Shown here: positions 55,501-64,000 of the stretch, one piece after another
How the letters are laid out: every line of letters starts with the position of its first letter
Position numbering within the stretch: position 1 is the stretch's first letter
NCBI RefSeq assembly: GCF_028583425.1
Contig: NC_072792.1
Span: forward strand, 156,122,676-156,186,675
DNA length: 64,000 nucleotides
Direction: 5' to 3'
DNA from: Eublepharis macularius
Taxonomy: Eukaryota; Chordata; Lepidosauria; Squamata; Eublepharidae
The notes under the pieces: model-generated
What the model was told of the DNA's origin: nothing
Databases searched by the model: none
The model's input: the letters and a program-made list of their open reading frames with translations, nothing else
Program-made: the position numbers and the translations under genes

Positions 55501-58500
55501 TATGTATCAAGAGAGATTGCTTTAGTGATAGCCTTTTTCATACTGCATAGGATTATGTTGATGTTACTGATGTGGAATATATTTTATAGATGCGGCCAAT
55601 TGGACGGAGACCCAAAGGAAATCTCACCAGTGTTCGCCCAATTTTTAGAAAGTGTCTGGCATCTGACAGAGCAATTTCCGCAAGCTTTTGAGTACAATGA
55701 GGCTTTTCTCCTCCAGATCCATGAGCACGTCCATTCCTGCCAATTTGGAAACTTCATTGGAAACTGCCAAAAAGAGCGAGAGGAACTCAAGTAGGACTTG
55801 TTACAAATTTTTTTGCCTAGAAGTGAATCTTTTCTTTTCCTTCCCCATAAGAGGAAATGAAAAAATCTTTCTTGGATGCTAATAGTAGTCAGGCATGATC
55901 TGTGTTTGGTGATGGGTCATGCTTTGCTGAACTGCAAAGCAGCAACAATTCCCCATCCTGGTGATGTTCAATATCATGTTTCTTGTGGGAAAAATCGAAT
56001 ATTGCAACTCTGCTTGCTGAATAAATTTGTGCAGGACTGGGTTAGCCATTGGACTAGAGTAGAGTCTCTGCTGCAGATCTGTGTAGATTTATCCTGCTCC
56101 TTTTTTCTGGAATCACAGCTGTCTCAGCATTGCAGAACAGCAGAACAGTGGCTGTATTCCCAGCTACACATTAACTATGCCTGCTAATGGCCTACTTGGC
56201 AAAGGGAGCAGAAGAGACTCAAGCTGTACAGTACAGCATCTGAGAATAAGCTGGTCAGATCATTGCGATAAAGGAAGGGGCCCCTTTTGTGTGCAGAAAG
56301 ATGCTTTGGGGGCAGAAAGGGGCAGGGACCCATATTGTGGTTTTTCATGGGGTTTCCTGCTTCTTTAATTTAGGACTGTTGGTTGACTCACTGTCTAAAC
56401 TTGTGTCATAGGGCTTTTGTAATAAAAAAAAAATAAGTGACAGGTTATGGCATGTCCTTCAAAAAGTGTGATACATAGTCAGGGAAGCTGGTAAAACTTC
56501 TTAAAAAAAGGTGTAGTCATCTGTTTTTACAGTGTCACACCTAATGGATAGCAGACTGGTTTCTGATTAATTGTCCTACTGTAAGAATAGTAATACTAAA
56601 AATATTAACTAGTTGGCATACTCTTTCTTATTTCATGAATGGTAGATTAATGGTGAGGCACCTTATATTTTGCACTTGTGGGTCCTCCGTCTCCTCCTAT
56701 GTTATAGCGGCACTTTTACACAATGGCCTGAAAATTAGTCTGATCTGAGTAATCTGCAATTTATGTTGCTTTTGTTTGCTTTTTAAAAATCTAACAAGAA
56801 GTGCCAGTCTGCAATACAGTATTGAAGTTTGTCAGCCACTCAACAGTGCTTGACTTTAAGCTCTCCTTATTTTAAGGTTGAAAGAGAAGACTTATTCCCT
56901 TTGGCCTTTCCTCCTGGATGAACAAAAGAAATATCGAAACCCCATCTACAGTGAGCTTTTTTCTCAGTCCTTTCCAGTTCTGGAGCCTGACACAGTGTCC
57001 TTTAACTTTAAGTAAGTTTTAATTAGAGGTTTGTTTTTACATTTCTGCATCTGTCTAGTGTATTAAAATATTTTTATGGTTGATACATGCAGGTTTTGGA
57101 GGAACATGTATCATCAGTTTGATCATACAATGCATCCCAGGCAGTCTTTACTCAGCTATGTCATGAACATGAGTGAACAAAATAAGCTACTAGAGAAAGA
57201 CATTAAGGAATTGGAGTTGGTGAGTATTAAGAAATAGCTGGTTTTCTTTCTGGCTCTGTGAGGCCTGTTTTTTCCCTAAAAATATTATCTCTGTCCTTGA
57301 AGATGCAGTCTTTAACCCATGTGTTGCTTTTAAGTGAGAACGTATTTCTGTTGCTTTTCTGGTCATACTTTTTGTGATTGGGAGGAAAGGGTAGCGTTCT
57401 GCCTCCTGACCCATTTGAGGATCTGCAGACCAGAATAAACTGAATTAAGGCGTATGCCCTGAAGGAGACTTGCCCAAGGCTCCAATCCGTTTGTCTTGAA
57501 CTCCTTTGTCTCTAGGCAACTCTTGCGGTGACTTACGTAATGAGGCTCCAGAGCTGGCACTAGACAGCTCTCTGGGGTTGCGGACTACAGAAGGAAAGCC
57601 CTGCTGGATCAGACCGGTGGTCGGTCTAGTCCTAGTCCAGCACCCTGTCTCACACAGTGGCCAACCAGCTACTCTGGAGGGCCAACAACAGGCCACGGAG
57701 GCTGAGGCCTTTCCCGAATGTGCCTTTCCTGGCATTAACATTCAGAGGTTTACTGCCTCTGAATGTGGAGGTTCACTTTAGTCACCACCGCTAGTAGCAA
57801 ATGATAGACCTCTCCTGCATGAATCTGTCTAATCCCCTTTTAAAGCCGTCTGTGCCTGTGGCCGTCACTACATGTTCTGGCAGCGAATTCTGAATTGTAG
57901 TCACTCATCGTATAAAGAAGTATTTCCTTTTGTGCGTCCTAAATTTATTGCCCATCAGCTTCATTGGGTGCCCTTGAGTTCTAATATTTAGGGAGAGGGA
58001 GAAAACGCTCTTTCTGTCCAATCTCCCTAAGAAACCTGCTGCAGTCTCTTAATCATTCTGGGCGCCCTTTTCTTTACTTTTTCCAGCTCTGCAGTTCTCT
58101 CTTTGAGATAAGCTGATATTGGCCACTTTATTTTCAGTCCCTTTCCTGAAGCTTCTTCATGCCCAGAAAGGCTCTCTGGGGTACAGTGTGGGAGAGGAAG
58201 GAAATTGTTGTGCAAGATCTTGCATCGGTATGTCATTATGTATAAGAGCAAACTAGAACAGGAGTGAGAGATTTGCGAAAAAATTTGCGCCGTCCCCTCC
58301 GCAAGCAGAACAGCATTTAGATTTCTTTTTACCATTTGCACATAATTGGATCCGGCCCCATGTGTTCATGGGGAAGGACTCAGGGTCCAGTGTGTTGAGG
58401 ACTGCATGTGAGCAACAGGTAATCAGGGGGGAACGGTTCAGAAGGAAAATGATTAAACTACTAACTTTGAATAATTCCTCTTTAATTTCAGAAATTGGGG

Positions 58501-58755
58501 CATCATGTAAACAAGGAGACAGATGCATCCTTTACCAAGGAACCTTTGCAGTCAGTTCGTTCCTTGTCGCCGGTGCATAGAACATCCCCGTGCTACAAGA
58601 AAGAGCAGCCTTTGCTGCTTGCAACTGACTGCCTCCGGACGATAGAGGGCTCCAACGCAGCAGACAACCGGTACAGCGAGTATATGGAAGAGCTCTCCAA
58701 AGCGGAGCCTGGCGTTGTCAGCTTGGAGTATGGGGTGGCCAGGATGACTTGTTAG
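37487..58755 (+). CDS. MTMR6: MTMR6 (myotubularin-related phosphatase 6), whole coding span, 14 exons
   Basis: Active myotubularin: it removes the 3-phosphate from PI3P and PI(3,5)P2 on ER/Golgi and endosomal membranes, and is known to pair with MTMR9 and to regulate the KCa3.1 channel. Fourteen exons (37487-37510, 44594-44710, 46390-46552, 46680-46837, 48531-48659, 49316-49450, 50295-50427, 51497-51606, 52145-52270, 54065-54114, 55590-55790, 56877-57011, 57093-57219, 58492-58755) join in frame to 623 codons plus stop, matching the family length of about 621. Order: PH-GRAM domain (about 1-105), phosphatase domain (about 125-500) with the CX5R signature [10 protein letters not shown] (Cys336, Arg342 intact), a coiled coil near 505-545 and a variable tail ending [11 protein letters not shown]. 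The start MEHIRTTK is conserved. CpG-island promoter, head to head with NUP58. Confidence 0.97.
37797..38046. mobile_element. Penelope-like palindromic repeat, family B
   Basis: The left arm reads TTGGTCTGCAGTAGAACAGC and GATTTGAGTCCCGTGGCACC; the right arm is its reverse complement, ending AGTGCCGCTGGACTCAAATC. The flanks CTAATCTACAAAAGGTAGTG (37777-37796) and CTAATCCGCAAAAGGTTGTG (38047-38066) agree at 17 of 20 bases, a decayed target-site duplication. The sense-strand core is at 37960-37999. MTMR6 intron 1. Confidence 0.8.
37960..37999 (+). ncRNA. Hammerhead-ribozyme-like core, family B
   Basis: CTGACGA at 37964-37970, a stem formed by GGAG and CTC(T)C around GCTGTGA, GAAA at 37988-37991, then the palindromic AGTT and C17 at 37995. 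All core bases are present on the MTMR6 sense strand. One extra A lies between CTGACGA and the stem. Confidence 0.6.
38644..38850. mobile_element. Penelope-like palindromic repeat, family C
   Basis: The left arm (38675-38759) contains AAAGAGTCCAGTAGCACCTT and TAACCAACTTTATTGTAGCA. The right arm (38765-38850) is its near-perfect reverse complement; the two meet at GATGCAAGTCTGACG. The left arm, read on the minus strand, has AAAA instead of GAAA; the right arm keeps the full core. MTMR6 intron 1. Confidence 0.8.
38762..38800 (+). ncRNA. Hammerhead-ribozyme-like core, family C
   Basis: CTGACGA at 38765-38771, stem GAGAGC/GTTCTC with loop TATG, GAAA at 38789-38792, palindromic AGCT, then U17 and ATGC. 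It is in MTMR6 sense orientation. Stem I is disturbed because the upstream strand is the palindrome junction. Confidence 0.6.
40124..40298 (+). repeat. 5S-rRNA-derived SINE, diverged
   Basis: Head TTGGAAGCTAAACAGGGTCA with part of the 5S body deleted. Tail GGCAATGGCCAACCACCTCT, TTTTGAAAATCC and GTCGCCATAAGACTGC. Same family as 28028-28215. MTMR6 intron 1. Confidence 0.85.
40505..40597 (-). repeat. tRNA-derived SINE head
   Basis: The minus strand reads GAGAGCCAGTTTGTTGTAGT, GGTTAAGGGTGGCAGGACTC and GGGTTTGATTCCC. Same family as 52892-53140, truncated. Confidence 0.8.
41750..42720 (+). mobile_element. Old L2-type LINE remnant
   Basis: Broken L2 motifs in order: CTCCAATGCTTTTTGATAC (SP(M)LF), ATTAATATGCTGATGACATC (YADD region), GACTGGATGACTGTAACATA (LDDCN), TTAAAGCCCTGGC and TGTTTGGAATAGCTTTC (WNS). 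Many stops and indels. MTMR6 intron 1. Confidence 0.7.
43573..43670. mobile_element. Penelope-like repeat, family B, single arm
   Basis: GTGTCTGCAGTAGAACAGCA, TGAGTCTAGTGGCACCTTGG, CCAATAAGATTTTCAAGG and GAGCTTTCAAGAGTCAAAGC. The second arm and the CTGANGA half of the core are missing. Confidence 0.75.
43925..43965 (-). ncRNA. Hammerhead-ribozyme-like core, family A, antisense arm
   Basis: Minus-strand mirror image of 44010-44050: CTGAAGA, GCCAGC/GCTGGC stem, GAAA, ACGT, C. All core bases are kept. Confidence 0.6.
44010..44050 (+). ncRNA. Hammerhead-ribozyme-like core, family A, sense arm
   Basis: CTGAAGA at 44013-44019, stem II GCCAGC/GCTGGC (44021-44026 with 44034-44039), GAAA at 44040-44043, a loop-less palindromic stem III ACGT (44043-44046), C17 at 44047, and stem I CCT/AGG (44010-44012 with 44048-44050). 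One extra T (44020) separates the core from stem II. It is 540 bp before MTMR6 exon 2, in sense. Confidence 0.65.
44594..44710 (+). CDS. MTMR6: MTMR6 coding exon 2
   Basis: 117 nt, phase 0 at both ends, encoding [20 protein letters not shown] and [19 protein letters not shown] of the PH-GRAM domain. Acceptor CTCACAG, donor TGG/GTAAGG. Confidence 0.97.
45060..45185. mobile_element. CpG-rich hairpin element (foldback MITE)
   Basis: 126 bp that folds on itself almost completely. The left arm starts GCCGATTCCAGACGGCCCTC, and the right arm ends GAGGGCCGTCTGGAATCGGC. The inner arms are rich in CGCGCG/GCGCGA, and the loop is about AATACCG. TA dinucleotides flank it. MTMR6 intron 2. Confidence 0.8.
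45340..46260 (+). mobile_element. CR1-clade LINE remnant
   Basis: Decayed version of the RT seen at 33130. TTCTTTGAGGGAGTTATCAA (FFEGV), GGACCGATGCTATTTAATTT (GPMLFNLF), AACATTTGCAGATGATGCCA (FADDA) and TTCAGGATAGATTCAG (FRIDS) appear in order, with many stops. It ends before the 3' UTR. MTMR6 intron 2. Confidence 0.8.
46390..46552 (+). CDS. MTMR6: MTMR6 coding exon 3
   Basis: 163 nt encoding [20 protein letters not shown] through [18 protein letters not shown] of the PH-GRAM domain. Acceptor TTACAG, donor CCAG/GTAATT. Confidence 0.96.
46680..46837 (+). CDS. MTMR6: MTMR6 coding exon 4
   Basis: 158 nt encoding [35 protein letters not shown] and [16 protein letters not shown], the start of the phosphatase domain. 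Acceptor GTTCAG, donor AAG/GTAAGA. Confidence 0.97.
47623..47653. repeat. (GTGTCC)n short tandem repeat
   Basis: Five hexamer units, GTGTCC, in MTMR6 intron 4. Confidence 0.85.
48531..48659 (+). CDS. MTMR6: MTMR6 coding exon 5
   Basis: 129 nt encoding [20 protein letters not shown] and [20 protein letters not shown]. Acceptor CTCTCAG, donor GAG/GTATAG. Confidence 0.97.
49316..49450 (+). CDS. MTMR6: MTMR6 coding exon 6
   Basis: 135 nt encoding [20 protein letters not shown] and [20 protein letters not shown]. Acceptor TTGCTAG, donor AAG/GTATGT. Confidence 0.96.
50295..50427 (+). CDS. MTMR6: MTMR6 coding exon 7
   Basis: 133 nt encoding [20 protein letters not shown] and [20 protein letters not shown]. 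Acceptor CTTTCAG, donor GAAG/GTAGGT. Confidence 0.97.
51497..51606 (+). CDS. MTMR6: MTMR6 coding exon 8
   Basis: 110 nt encoding [20 protein letters not shown] and [16 protein letters not shown]. Acceptor GTTCTAG, donor AAA/GTAATT. Confidence 0.96.
52145..52270 (+). CDS. MTMR6: MTMR6 coding exon 9 (active site)
   Basis: 126 nt encoding [20 protein letters not shown] and [20 protein letters not shown]. The CX5R loop is complete: Cys336, Asp338, Asp341, Arg342. Acceptor TTACAG, donor ATG/GTAAGT. Confidence 0.98.
52431..52615. mobile_element. Penelope-like palindromic repeat, family B
   Basis: Left arm GTTCTGCCGTAGAACAGCAA and GTGAGTCTAGTAGCACCTCA; right arm its reverse complement. The sense core near 52530-52565 reads TTGACGA (first base changed) with GAAA kept. 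It lies in MTMR6 intron 9, 160 bp after the active-site exon. Confidence 0.75.
52892..53140 (+). repeat. tRNA-derived SINE, full length
   Basis: GAGAGCCAGTTTGGTATAGT and GGTTAAGAGCAGC (A-box), GGTTTGATTCCCC (B-box), ACCTTGGGTCAGTCACAGC, GGGTGATTGTTGTGGGGATG, and the L2-like end GGGCGGTATATAAATC with an ATT tail. MTMR6 intron 9. Confidence 0.88.
53147..53615 (-). mobile_element. Possible solo LTR, minus orientation
   Basis: Ends TGTCA and TGACA are inverted. The plus strand has GGCTTTATTCAGG, which is an AATAAA on the minus strand about 70 bp from the terminus. No target-site duplication was found, and the left edge abuts the SINE tail, so the limits and identity are uncertain. Confidence 0.4.
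53745..53986 (+). repeat. Sauria-type tRNA SINE
   Basis: GAGCCCCGTGGCGCAGAGTA, GCTCACGACCTGAGTTCGAT (B-box), CTTCCGAGGTCGGTAAAATG, GATGACTGGGGAAGGCAATG and GAAAACGTCGTGATGTGACG, the diagnostic order of this squamate SINE. It is just upstream of MTMR6 exon 10. Confidence 0.9.
54065..54114 (+). CDS. MTMR6: MTMR6 coding exon 10
   Basis: 50 nt encoding [16 protein letters not shown]. Acceptor TTTCCAG, donor ACAG/GTAATG. Confidence 0.94.
55590..55790 (+). CDS. MTMR6: MTMR6 coding exon 11
   Basis: 201 nt encoding [40 protein letters not shown] and [18 protein letters not shown]. The donor is CAA/GTAGGA; the apparent in-frame TAG just after it is intronic. Confidence 0.96.
56877..57011 (+). CDS. 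MTMR6: MTMR6 coding exon 12
   Basis: 135 nt encoding [20 protein letters not shown] and [14 protein letters not shown]. Acceptor TTTTAAG, donor TTTAA/GTAAGT. The next intron is only 81 bp. Confidence 0.95.
57093..57219 (+). CDS. MTMR6: MTMR6 coding exon 13
   Basis: 127 nt encoding [20 protein letters not shown] and [19 protein letters not shown], ending in the coiled coil. Acceptor ATGCAG, donor TTG/GTGAGT. Confidence 0.95.
57590..58130 (-). mobile_element. CR1-clade LINE 3' end, antisense in MTMR6 intron 13
   Basis: The plus strand starts GCCCTGCTGGATCAGACCGG (reverse of the CR1 3' tail). It continues through CTAATCCCCTTTTAAAGCCG and GTAAAGAAGTATTTCC-like sequence, to a minus-strand reading of [18 protein letters not shown] that matches the RT C-terminus of the copy at 33130. 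Confidence 0.85.
58492..58755 (+). CDS. MTMR6: MTMR6 coding exon 14 (terminal)
   Basis: 264 nt including TAG. Encodes [14 protein letters not shown] through a variable Ser/Pro-rich tail to [20 protein letters not shown] and [12 protein letters not shown]. Acceptor ATTTCAG. Confidence 0.96.
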   Translation, partial: KLGHHVNKETDASFTKEPLQSVRSLSPVHRTSPCYKKEQPLLLATDCLRTIEGSNAADNRYSEYMEELSKAEPGVVSLEYGVARMTC

Positions 58756-59016
58756 GTGTCCCCTGGAGCACTGCTGTCTCGTCCTTTCTGAAAAGATTTG
58801 CTCACGACCAGGCCTTGTGAGAGGGATCTCTTGGTGCATGACCAAAAACGAACTTGTGTAATCAGAGAGACTCGTCAACATAGAGTTAGAGTAGCACACT
58901 AGTTGTTCAAGCAATGTTTGCTCTTTTTTTTTTTTTGAGGTGTAATTGAATATAGCCATCTTGAAGGAAACATGGAGAACTGACTGAGGAATGAAAGTGG
59001 TATGTCTTCGCAGTAT

Positions 59017-59022
59017 AATAAA
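59017..59022 (+). terminator. Candidate MTMR6 polyadenylation signal, proximal
   Basis: AATAAA 262 nt after the MTMR6 stop codon. A second AATAAA lies at 60605-60610; the longer form would hold the (GT)n(GA)n run. Confidence 0.45.
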
Positions 59023-59259
59023 TTTATAGATTGCACTGGATAATTCAGAATGTTATTACTTAATATGTCCATTGCCAAATTGTTAATGATTTTTTGTAAT
59101 TCTCCTTCTAAGAATCAACAAACTACTACTGGGACAGCTGAAAGTATATATATAAATAGGGTAAAGTGTGTGTGTACTCTTACTTAATCTGTTATTAATT
59201 TTTGTTGTCTTAGATGCCATGAAAAGTACTGTATACCAAACTAGAAAGAGCGTTAATTT

Positions 59260-59309
59260 TGTGTGTGTGTGTGTGTGTGTGCGCGTGCGCGAGAGAGAGA
59301 GAGAGAGAG
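59260..59309. repeat. (GT)n(GC)n(GA)n compound microsatellite
   Basis: About 20 bases of pure GT, then GCGCGTGCGCGA, then GA repeat. The alternating purine-pyrimidine part is followed directly by a polypurine tract. Confidence 0.9.
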
Positions 59310-62300
59310 GTGCTGAGGCACTCAGCAAATTCCATCTATAGATATGTTCATTGACGGCAGTAACTATCAAATTCCACTCCATTTCTTTAAAAGTCTTTTT
59401 ACAAATTCTTGGTTTCCAAGATAGTTAATGGTCTGAAATTGTATCCTTGAATCTCGTATTCTTCTGCGCAATTCTGAGTATGACAAAGTGAAAGCTAATT
59501 TAGGGTGAGACTTGTAATTTTCGTGTCCGTGAGAATGATTAAAGTATTTTGAACAAGGGTGTTCATTGTAATGTTGGTACTGAACAAAAGTGAAGCATTT
59601 GCATCAGATGAGAAGAGAAATATTAGCAGAGGCCATTTCAGTTTTTGACCAGATTAGTTGTCTGCAGAGCTTTCATTTCTGTTTTTAAAAGAAGCTGTGT
59701 AGTTCTTTAAAATTCTTTTAATCTGTTGAAAAACTACATCGGGGAACTATATTTAAATCCTGTTAGGTGACTCTTCCCCTTAGGAATCAAAGTGGGAGAG
59801 ACCCAGGCCAACAGGCTTCAGAAATCTATAATGCCATGTGCTTTAAAACCTTGTTAATGTTCGCATTGTCAGGATGCAGCATACCACCTGGGACTGAACT
59901 GATCTCTAGTTAACAAGAAGGCCTGATTAGGAGGATTAAACCGTGCAACTCCTATAGGTAAATCAATTGTACCCTCAGTGTCTTTTTTTGTACTTCACTG
60001 GGGAAGAAAATGACTTTGTTTTCAACTTATGGTCCTCCCTCTGTTTGCTGTTTCCAATTTGTTTTTATTGTCCAAATGAAGAAAGGAAATAGGTTTTGCG
60101 AGCCGAGATTACAAACATGTATGCCGAGGGGTATTAAGCTCCCTAGGTGGTGCGGTGCACTAATTTGTACCTGAGGGATCAAATTCTTATTTGGCTCAAA
60201 GCGAAAATTAGTTTAGGCTCATTCTCATCCCTGAAGGCTGTTTGATCAGAACTGCCAATATAACACACAGAACTTGACACAGCTGGGGGGTGGGGGGGCA
60301 GAGACCATAACTGTAGCTGTATCTAGTTAGAGCATTTTAGGCGGCTACCTAGTTTGCTTTGTCATATGTTTAAAGAGGGAGCAAAAGGAAATCCTTGTGT
60401 TTTTCACCATTATCACAGTAATGCTTGTCATTTTTCCGCAGAAGTCAAGGGTGAAAAGGAAAAGTGGTCCATCATTCAGAGAATCTGATTCTGTTCAGTT
60501 GTACCTTCTCATCTTTTGATACAGATTTTGCATTTACAAATACTTTGGAAAATGTGATACAGAAATGTGCCTTTGGTTATTTCTGCATCTTGTTTTCAGC
60601 TGGGAATAAATAATCTCCTTTGTTACCCGAAACACTGAAAATACAAGGCTGAATATTGTGCCTCATTCATCTCTTCTCTTTTTACATCCCAGTGAAAGTT
60701 ATCACTGAATAATACACTTAATGTGGTGTGATGGATTTGTCTTTTTAAGTGAGTCCTTTGAAGCAATGGAACTTCAAGCGTTGTGGAATGCATGTTTTAT
60801 AGCAGGTCCTAAACTTGCTACAACTACACAACTTACTGTGTGTAGGGTTGTCAGTTTTGTCTTTAAACAGAAGTAGTCCGATAACTTTCAGGACCATCAT
60901 AAGAGAAATTTTGGGTGAAGGCAGATGCCATGTTATCAGAAAGGTACCGGAAATTTGAAGGTGCCTTTGTTCCATTCCTTAGGTTAGATCCAACATTGAG
61001 TTTCCACTTGCAGTCGAGCTCTTGAACAAGCGGAGCTGAAGGAAAAGACCATCGTAGTCACTTGCGCCAAGAAAACTTAGTTTCTCCCCACATGCATTTG
61101 CGCTTGCACACAATCTTGTGGAACCAGTTTTGGGCACTAAACTATATAAGGAGGAAAGCACTCCGCGTTGTGGGACTTGCTCAAGTAGAGCTGCACTACG
61201 TCTGCTTGCTTCCTCTTGGGTATTGGTACATCAAAGCCATTATTTTCCTGGCTGGGGCAAGCTCTGGAAAATTGCTTCTGCGAGTTTTGAAGTAAGGCAA
61301 AGCTGGTTGTGAAGGAGGGGGCAAGCTTGTTACACAATGAAATCTCCTTAGAGTTGGGGGGAATTAGTAACAAGGAGAATCCAGCGAGAGGAGGGGTGAC
61401 TTAGGGATCTTTTAGCCTATGTATATGGTCCCAGCTAGAGAACTCCTTCCAATAAACAGACTGATGTTCAATTAAAAGGGGGGGGGGTTATTTAAAATAA
61501 AGAATAATTGCACAGGAAATATACAGCACACACAACACACAATCAGAGCTAACTAGAAAGAATGAAAGTTGGACAGAGTTTGAGGGATTGGCTGATATTT
61601 ACCTATCCAGACATCCAGGAGAGAGAGAGCAGCAGCACTGAATGGCCTGCACTGCAAAGCAGGAAGGCCTCGAACAGAGGTTTGAGGGTGGATGCTGGAT
61701 CCAAAGCATGCACACAGTATGGGCTGAAGGGCAGCCTACTTTATACCATGGATCCTACCCCGGGGCAAGATTGCATCTTCTACTCCAAAAACAAAGGGCT
61801 GAGTGGTTGGTCCTGGGGTGGAACAAAGGATCGCAAAGTTGTCTCGGGGGGCGAGACAAAGAGCTGATGAACTGTCTCCAAAGTGGGGCAATAAGCCAGT
61901 AAACTGTCTCGGGTGTAACAAAGAACTAGGAAGGTTGGATTAAGTCTTCCCAGACTGAACTAAAGTTATCAAATTATGATTGATGACCCACGGGATGGAT
62001 GGGTGAAGCTATCAGTTTGCTGAATCACCTAATAATAGGATAGTGGTTAAAGTGAGATCGATAGAGCAGGGAGCGTTGATTAGTGCCGGAACTCCAGGAA
62101 GGCCCTGTTGTATCAGGATCCTTAGTGCACCTCCAAGGCATGGGAGGGGGTGAGCTGGCATCACCTATTCTCCCCGTGTTTGCACATTCCATCTCCAGGC
62201 ACTGCTTGGGCAGTGGCTTCCATGTACTCTGCCTTCTTGGGCAGTAGCTTTAGTGCTGGAAGTACATTCAGAGAAGGGGTTCATGGCATATCCATAACCA

Positions 62301-64000
62301 TACGCCTTCTAATATTACGGGGGTGGTTCTGACTGCTAACAAGCTTGCAATACGTCTCTGCTCCCCCCACTGCTAAACCAATTTGGCACCCTCTGTTAAA
62401 TGTTTGTAGAGTGTAGAATGAATATATAAGAGTGTGTGACATACGTAGGTCACTTAAAAATAACTTTAAAAGACCATCTTGTGCTATTGAAACACGAAGA
62501 GAGGAGCCAAAGCTGATGGTTGAATTGATGGAAGTGTGTCAGGCACATAGTAAAGCCAGGGACACTCCCTACTCTTGTGGCAGAAGGGCCTGCGGTTTTA
62601 AAATCATGCATCTGGCTTTAGTCAAGATCTAGTAGCTGTTCAGTTCCTGTGCTGCCATTCCAATGACTGCTATCAGAATTAGGTTCTTTCTCACAACTTA
62701 AGATCCACAGGATGATAGTAAAAACTCACCAGGTAGAATTCCTCTTCTAAAGAGGGTCCACAAATGGTGGATACTTCTGTGCATACAGTAGCCCCGCCTT
62801 CCATCCACAGATAACGTGGCTCTGTGCATCTGGAACAGACAGTTCCATTCAACTGGAGCTGACTTGCTCAGCTCGATTGAGTCTTTTTCTTTCCAGCTGC
62901 CCCCTCCCTTGGCTAACAATGAATAATTTATGCAGGGAAGCAGCTGTTGCACTTTCTTCCCACCATGTTGCTTGTATGCCAAGCTCACGTAAAGTGCCTG
63001 AGATCTGATGCAAACACAGTTAAGTGCCTAGATCTGCCTTACAGTCCTCCCAGGAGCCTGGAGCCTGGTGGGTGTCCTCAAAAACCAGCAGAGTGGGAGG
63101 TGGGGGCTAGGGAGGAGAAAATGCTGTGGTGTGTGATGAAAAAGGCTGCTCTGGGGTACTGCGGTCAGGAGGCAGGCATACCATGTTTTTCTAGATAGCG
63201 CAAGCTTAGTCTCTACTGAGATTGGTGCCTTTCCTTTAGGTATTCAAAGAGGTTCATTTTTGAGTTTCACAGCTGTTATACAAGGAGTCCTTATTCTGCT
63301 GCTGAAACCTGACTGTCCTTTGAAGATAAAGGGGGTATTCTCAGTTTGATCTATAAATTAATGAAACACAGTGTCCGATTGGGGGGGGGGGGGAACCGCT
63401 TTGTTACTGAGAGCTTGTCCCATTTTTTGAGCTTTCCCTCCGGCTGCATATAGGTACCATTCTGTTACGAGCTGCATGGGAGAGAGCTAATTGCGTGTCG
63501 GGATCCCTTTTGTTTAATTAGAGCTTTAAAGTGCCAGCCACTTGGTTTTGTAGGACAGCTGCCAAATGGGCATACTAGTAAATGAAGGAAGGCTTTGCTG
63601 AGCTTGTGCATTTTCTATAAGTATCCAATTACTGGTGACCTGAATGTAGGAACACGGCAGCCAAAATGCATAGAGACGTAAAGAGAAGCAGAAGCATCCC
63701 TACCAGTTGCCTGGTCTCCCCCCACATTCGCATTCTCTAATAAAAACAATTCTCTTGCCGTGCGCTTCGGAAGACGGGTTGAAATTAGAAAAGATACATC
63801 ATGCAAATACAGTAGGACCCTGTTCTTGGCTAGCATGGAAGAATTTCCTTCTAGGAAATGGTATTATGCCTTCCCTTCTGGAACTGTTATTTTCTTTCCA
63901 AAGACCTTTTTATCACACTCCTGCAGTAACACAGCACATCTGGCAAGAGCTGAGAGAAGGCGATACTCTGATACTGCTACATTGTAAAAAGAGGCAGACC
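59310..64000. other. MTMR6 3' UTR and downstream flank
   Basis: No exon with splice signals and no clear LINE, SINE or Penelope-like copy was recognised here. A stretch from about 61390 to 62330 with G runs, AATAAA and CTGTCTC repeats (61858-61912) looks repeat-derived but could not be classified. G runs at 61480-61488 and 63380-63391. Confidence 0.5.
60605..60610 (+). terminator. Candidate MTMR6 polyadenylation signal, distal
   Basis: AATAAATAATC within AT-rich sequence about 1.85 kb past the stop codon. Confidence 0.4.

Noticed and set aside
60135..60195. tRNA-like A-box and B-box spacing (CTAGGTGGTGCGGTGC ... GATCAAATTC)
   Set aside because: Poor fit to both boxes and no SINE body or tail.
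1..64000. CRISPR arrays, operons or prokaryotic elements
   Set aside because: None present; all repeats are dispersed eukaryotic transposons or simple repeats.

Overview
This is nuclear DNA of an amniote, almost certainly a squamate reptile (lizard or snake). Two spliced, highly conserved vertebrate genes lie head to head. Around and inside them are repeats typical of squamates: a Sauria-type tRNA-derived SINE, two 5S-rRNA-derived SINEs with the same kind of tail, CR1 and L2 non-LTR retrotransposons, hAT-like elements, and Penelope-like repeats that carry hammerhead-ribozyme-like cores. There are no operons, no CRISPR arrays and no prokaryotic signals.

Layout. Positions 1-2177 are 3' flank and UTR of NUP58. 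Positions 2178-29251 (minus strand) hold all 16 coding exons of NUP58 (nucleoporin p58/p45), which join in frame to about 601 codons. Positions 29252-37486 are the shared divergent intergenic region. It has a CpG island at each end and is filled with transposons between them, including a 5'-truncated CR1 with a 459-codon open frame. Positions 37487-58755 (plus strand) hold all 14 coding exons of MTMR6, a phosphoinositide 3-phosphatase of 623 residues with an intact active site. Positions 58756-64000 are MTMR6 3' UTR and downstream flank. The two genes also lie side by side and diverge in human, so the pair is a conserved syntenic block. Their products act separately: NUP58 in the central channel of the nuclear pore, MTMR6 on membrane phosphoinositides. 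The shared feature is the divergent promoter region.

The most notable non-genic signal is a set of six or seven palindromic repeats between 28 and 53 kb, in three sequence families. Each family carries a core of the form CTGANGA / stem / GAAA / short palindrome. Four sit in sense orientation inside MTMR6 introns, and three of these keep the core bases. Several copies have recognisable target-site duplications (12, 12, about 20 and 8 bp). Other dated or nested events are a solo LTR with a 5-bp duplication inside a CR1 tail, a 741-bp hAT-like element with an 8-bp duplication, and a 59-bp inverted-repeat element inside another terminal-inverted-repeat element.

Exon boundaries were assigned by reading frame, GT/AG signals and remembered similarity to vertebrate orthologues. 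No alignment was run.
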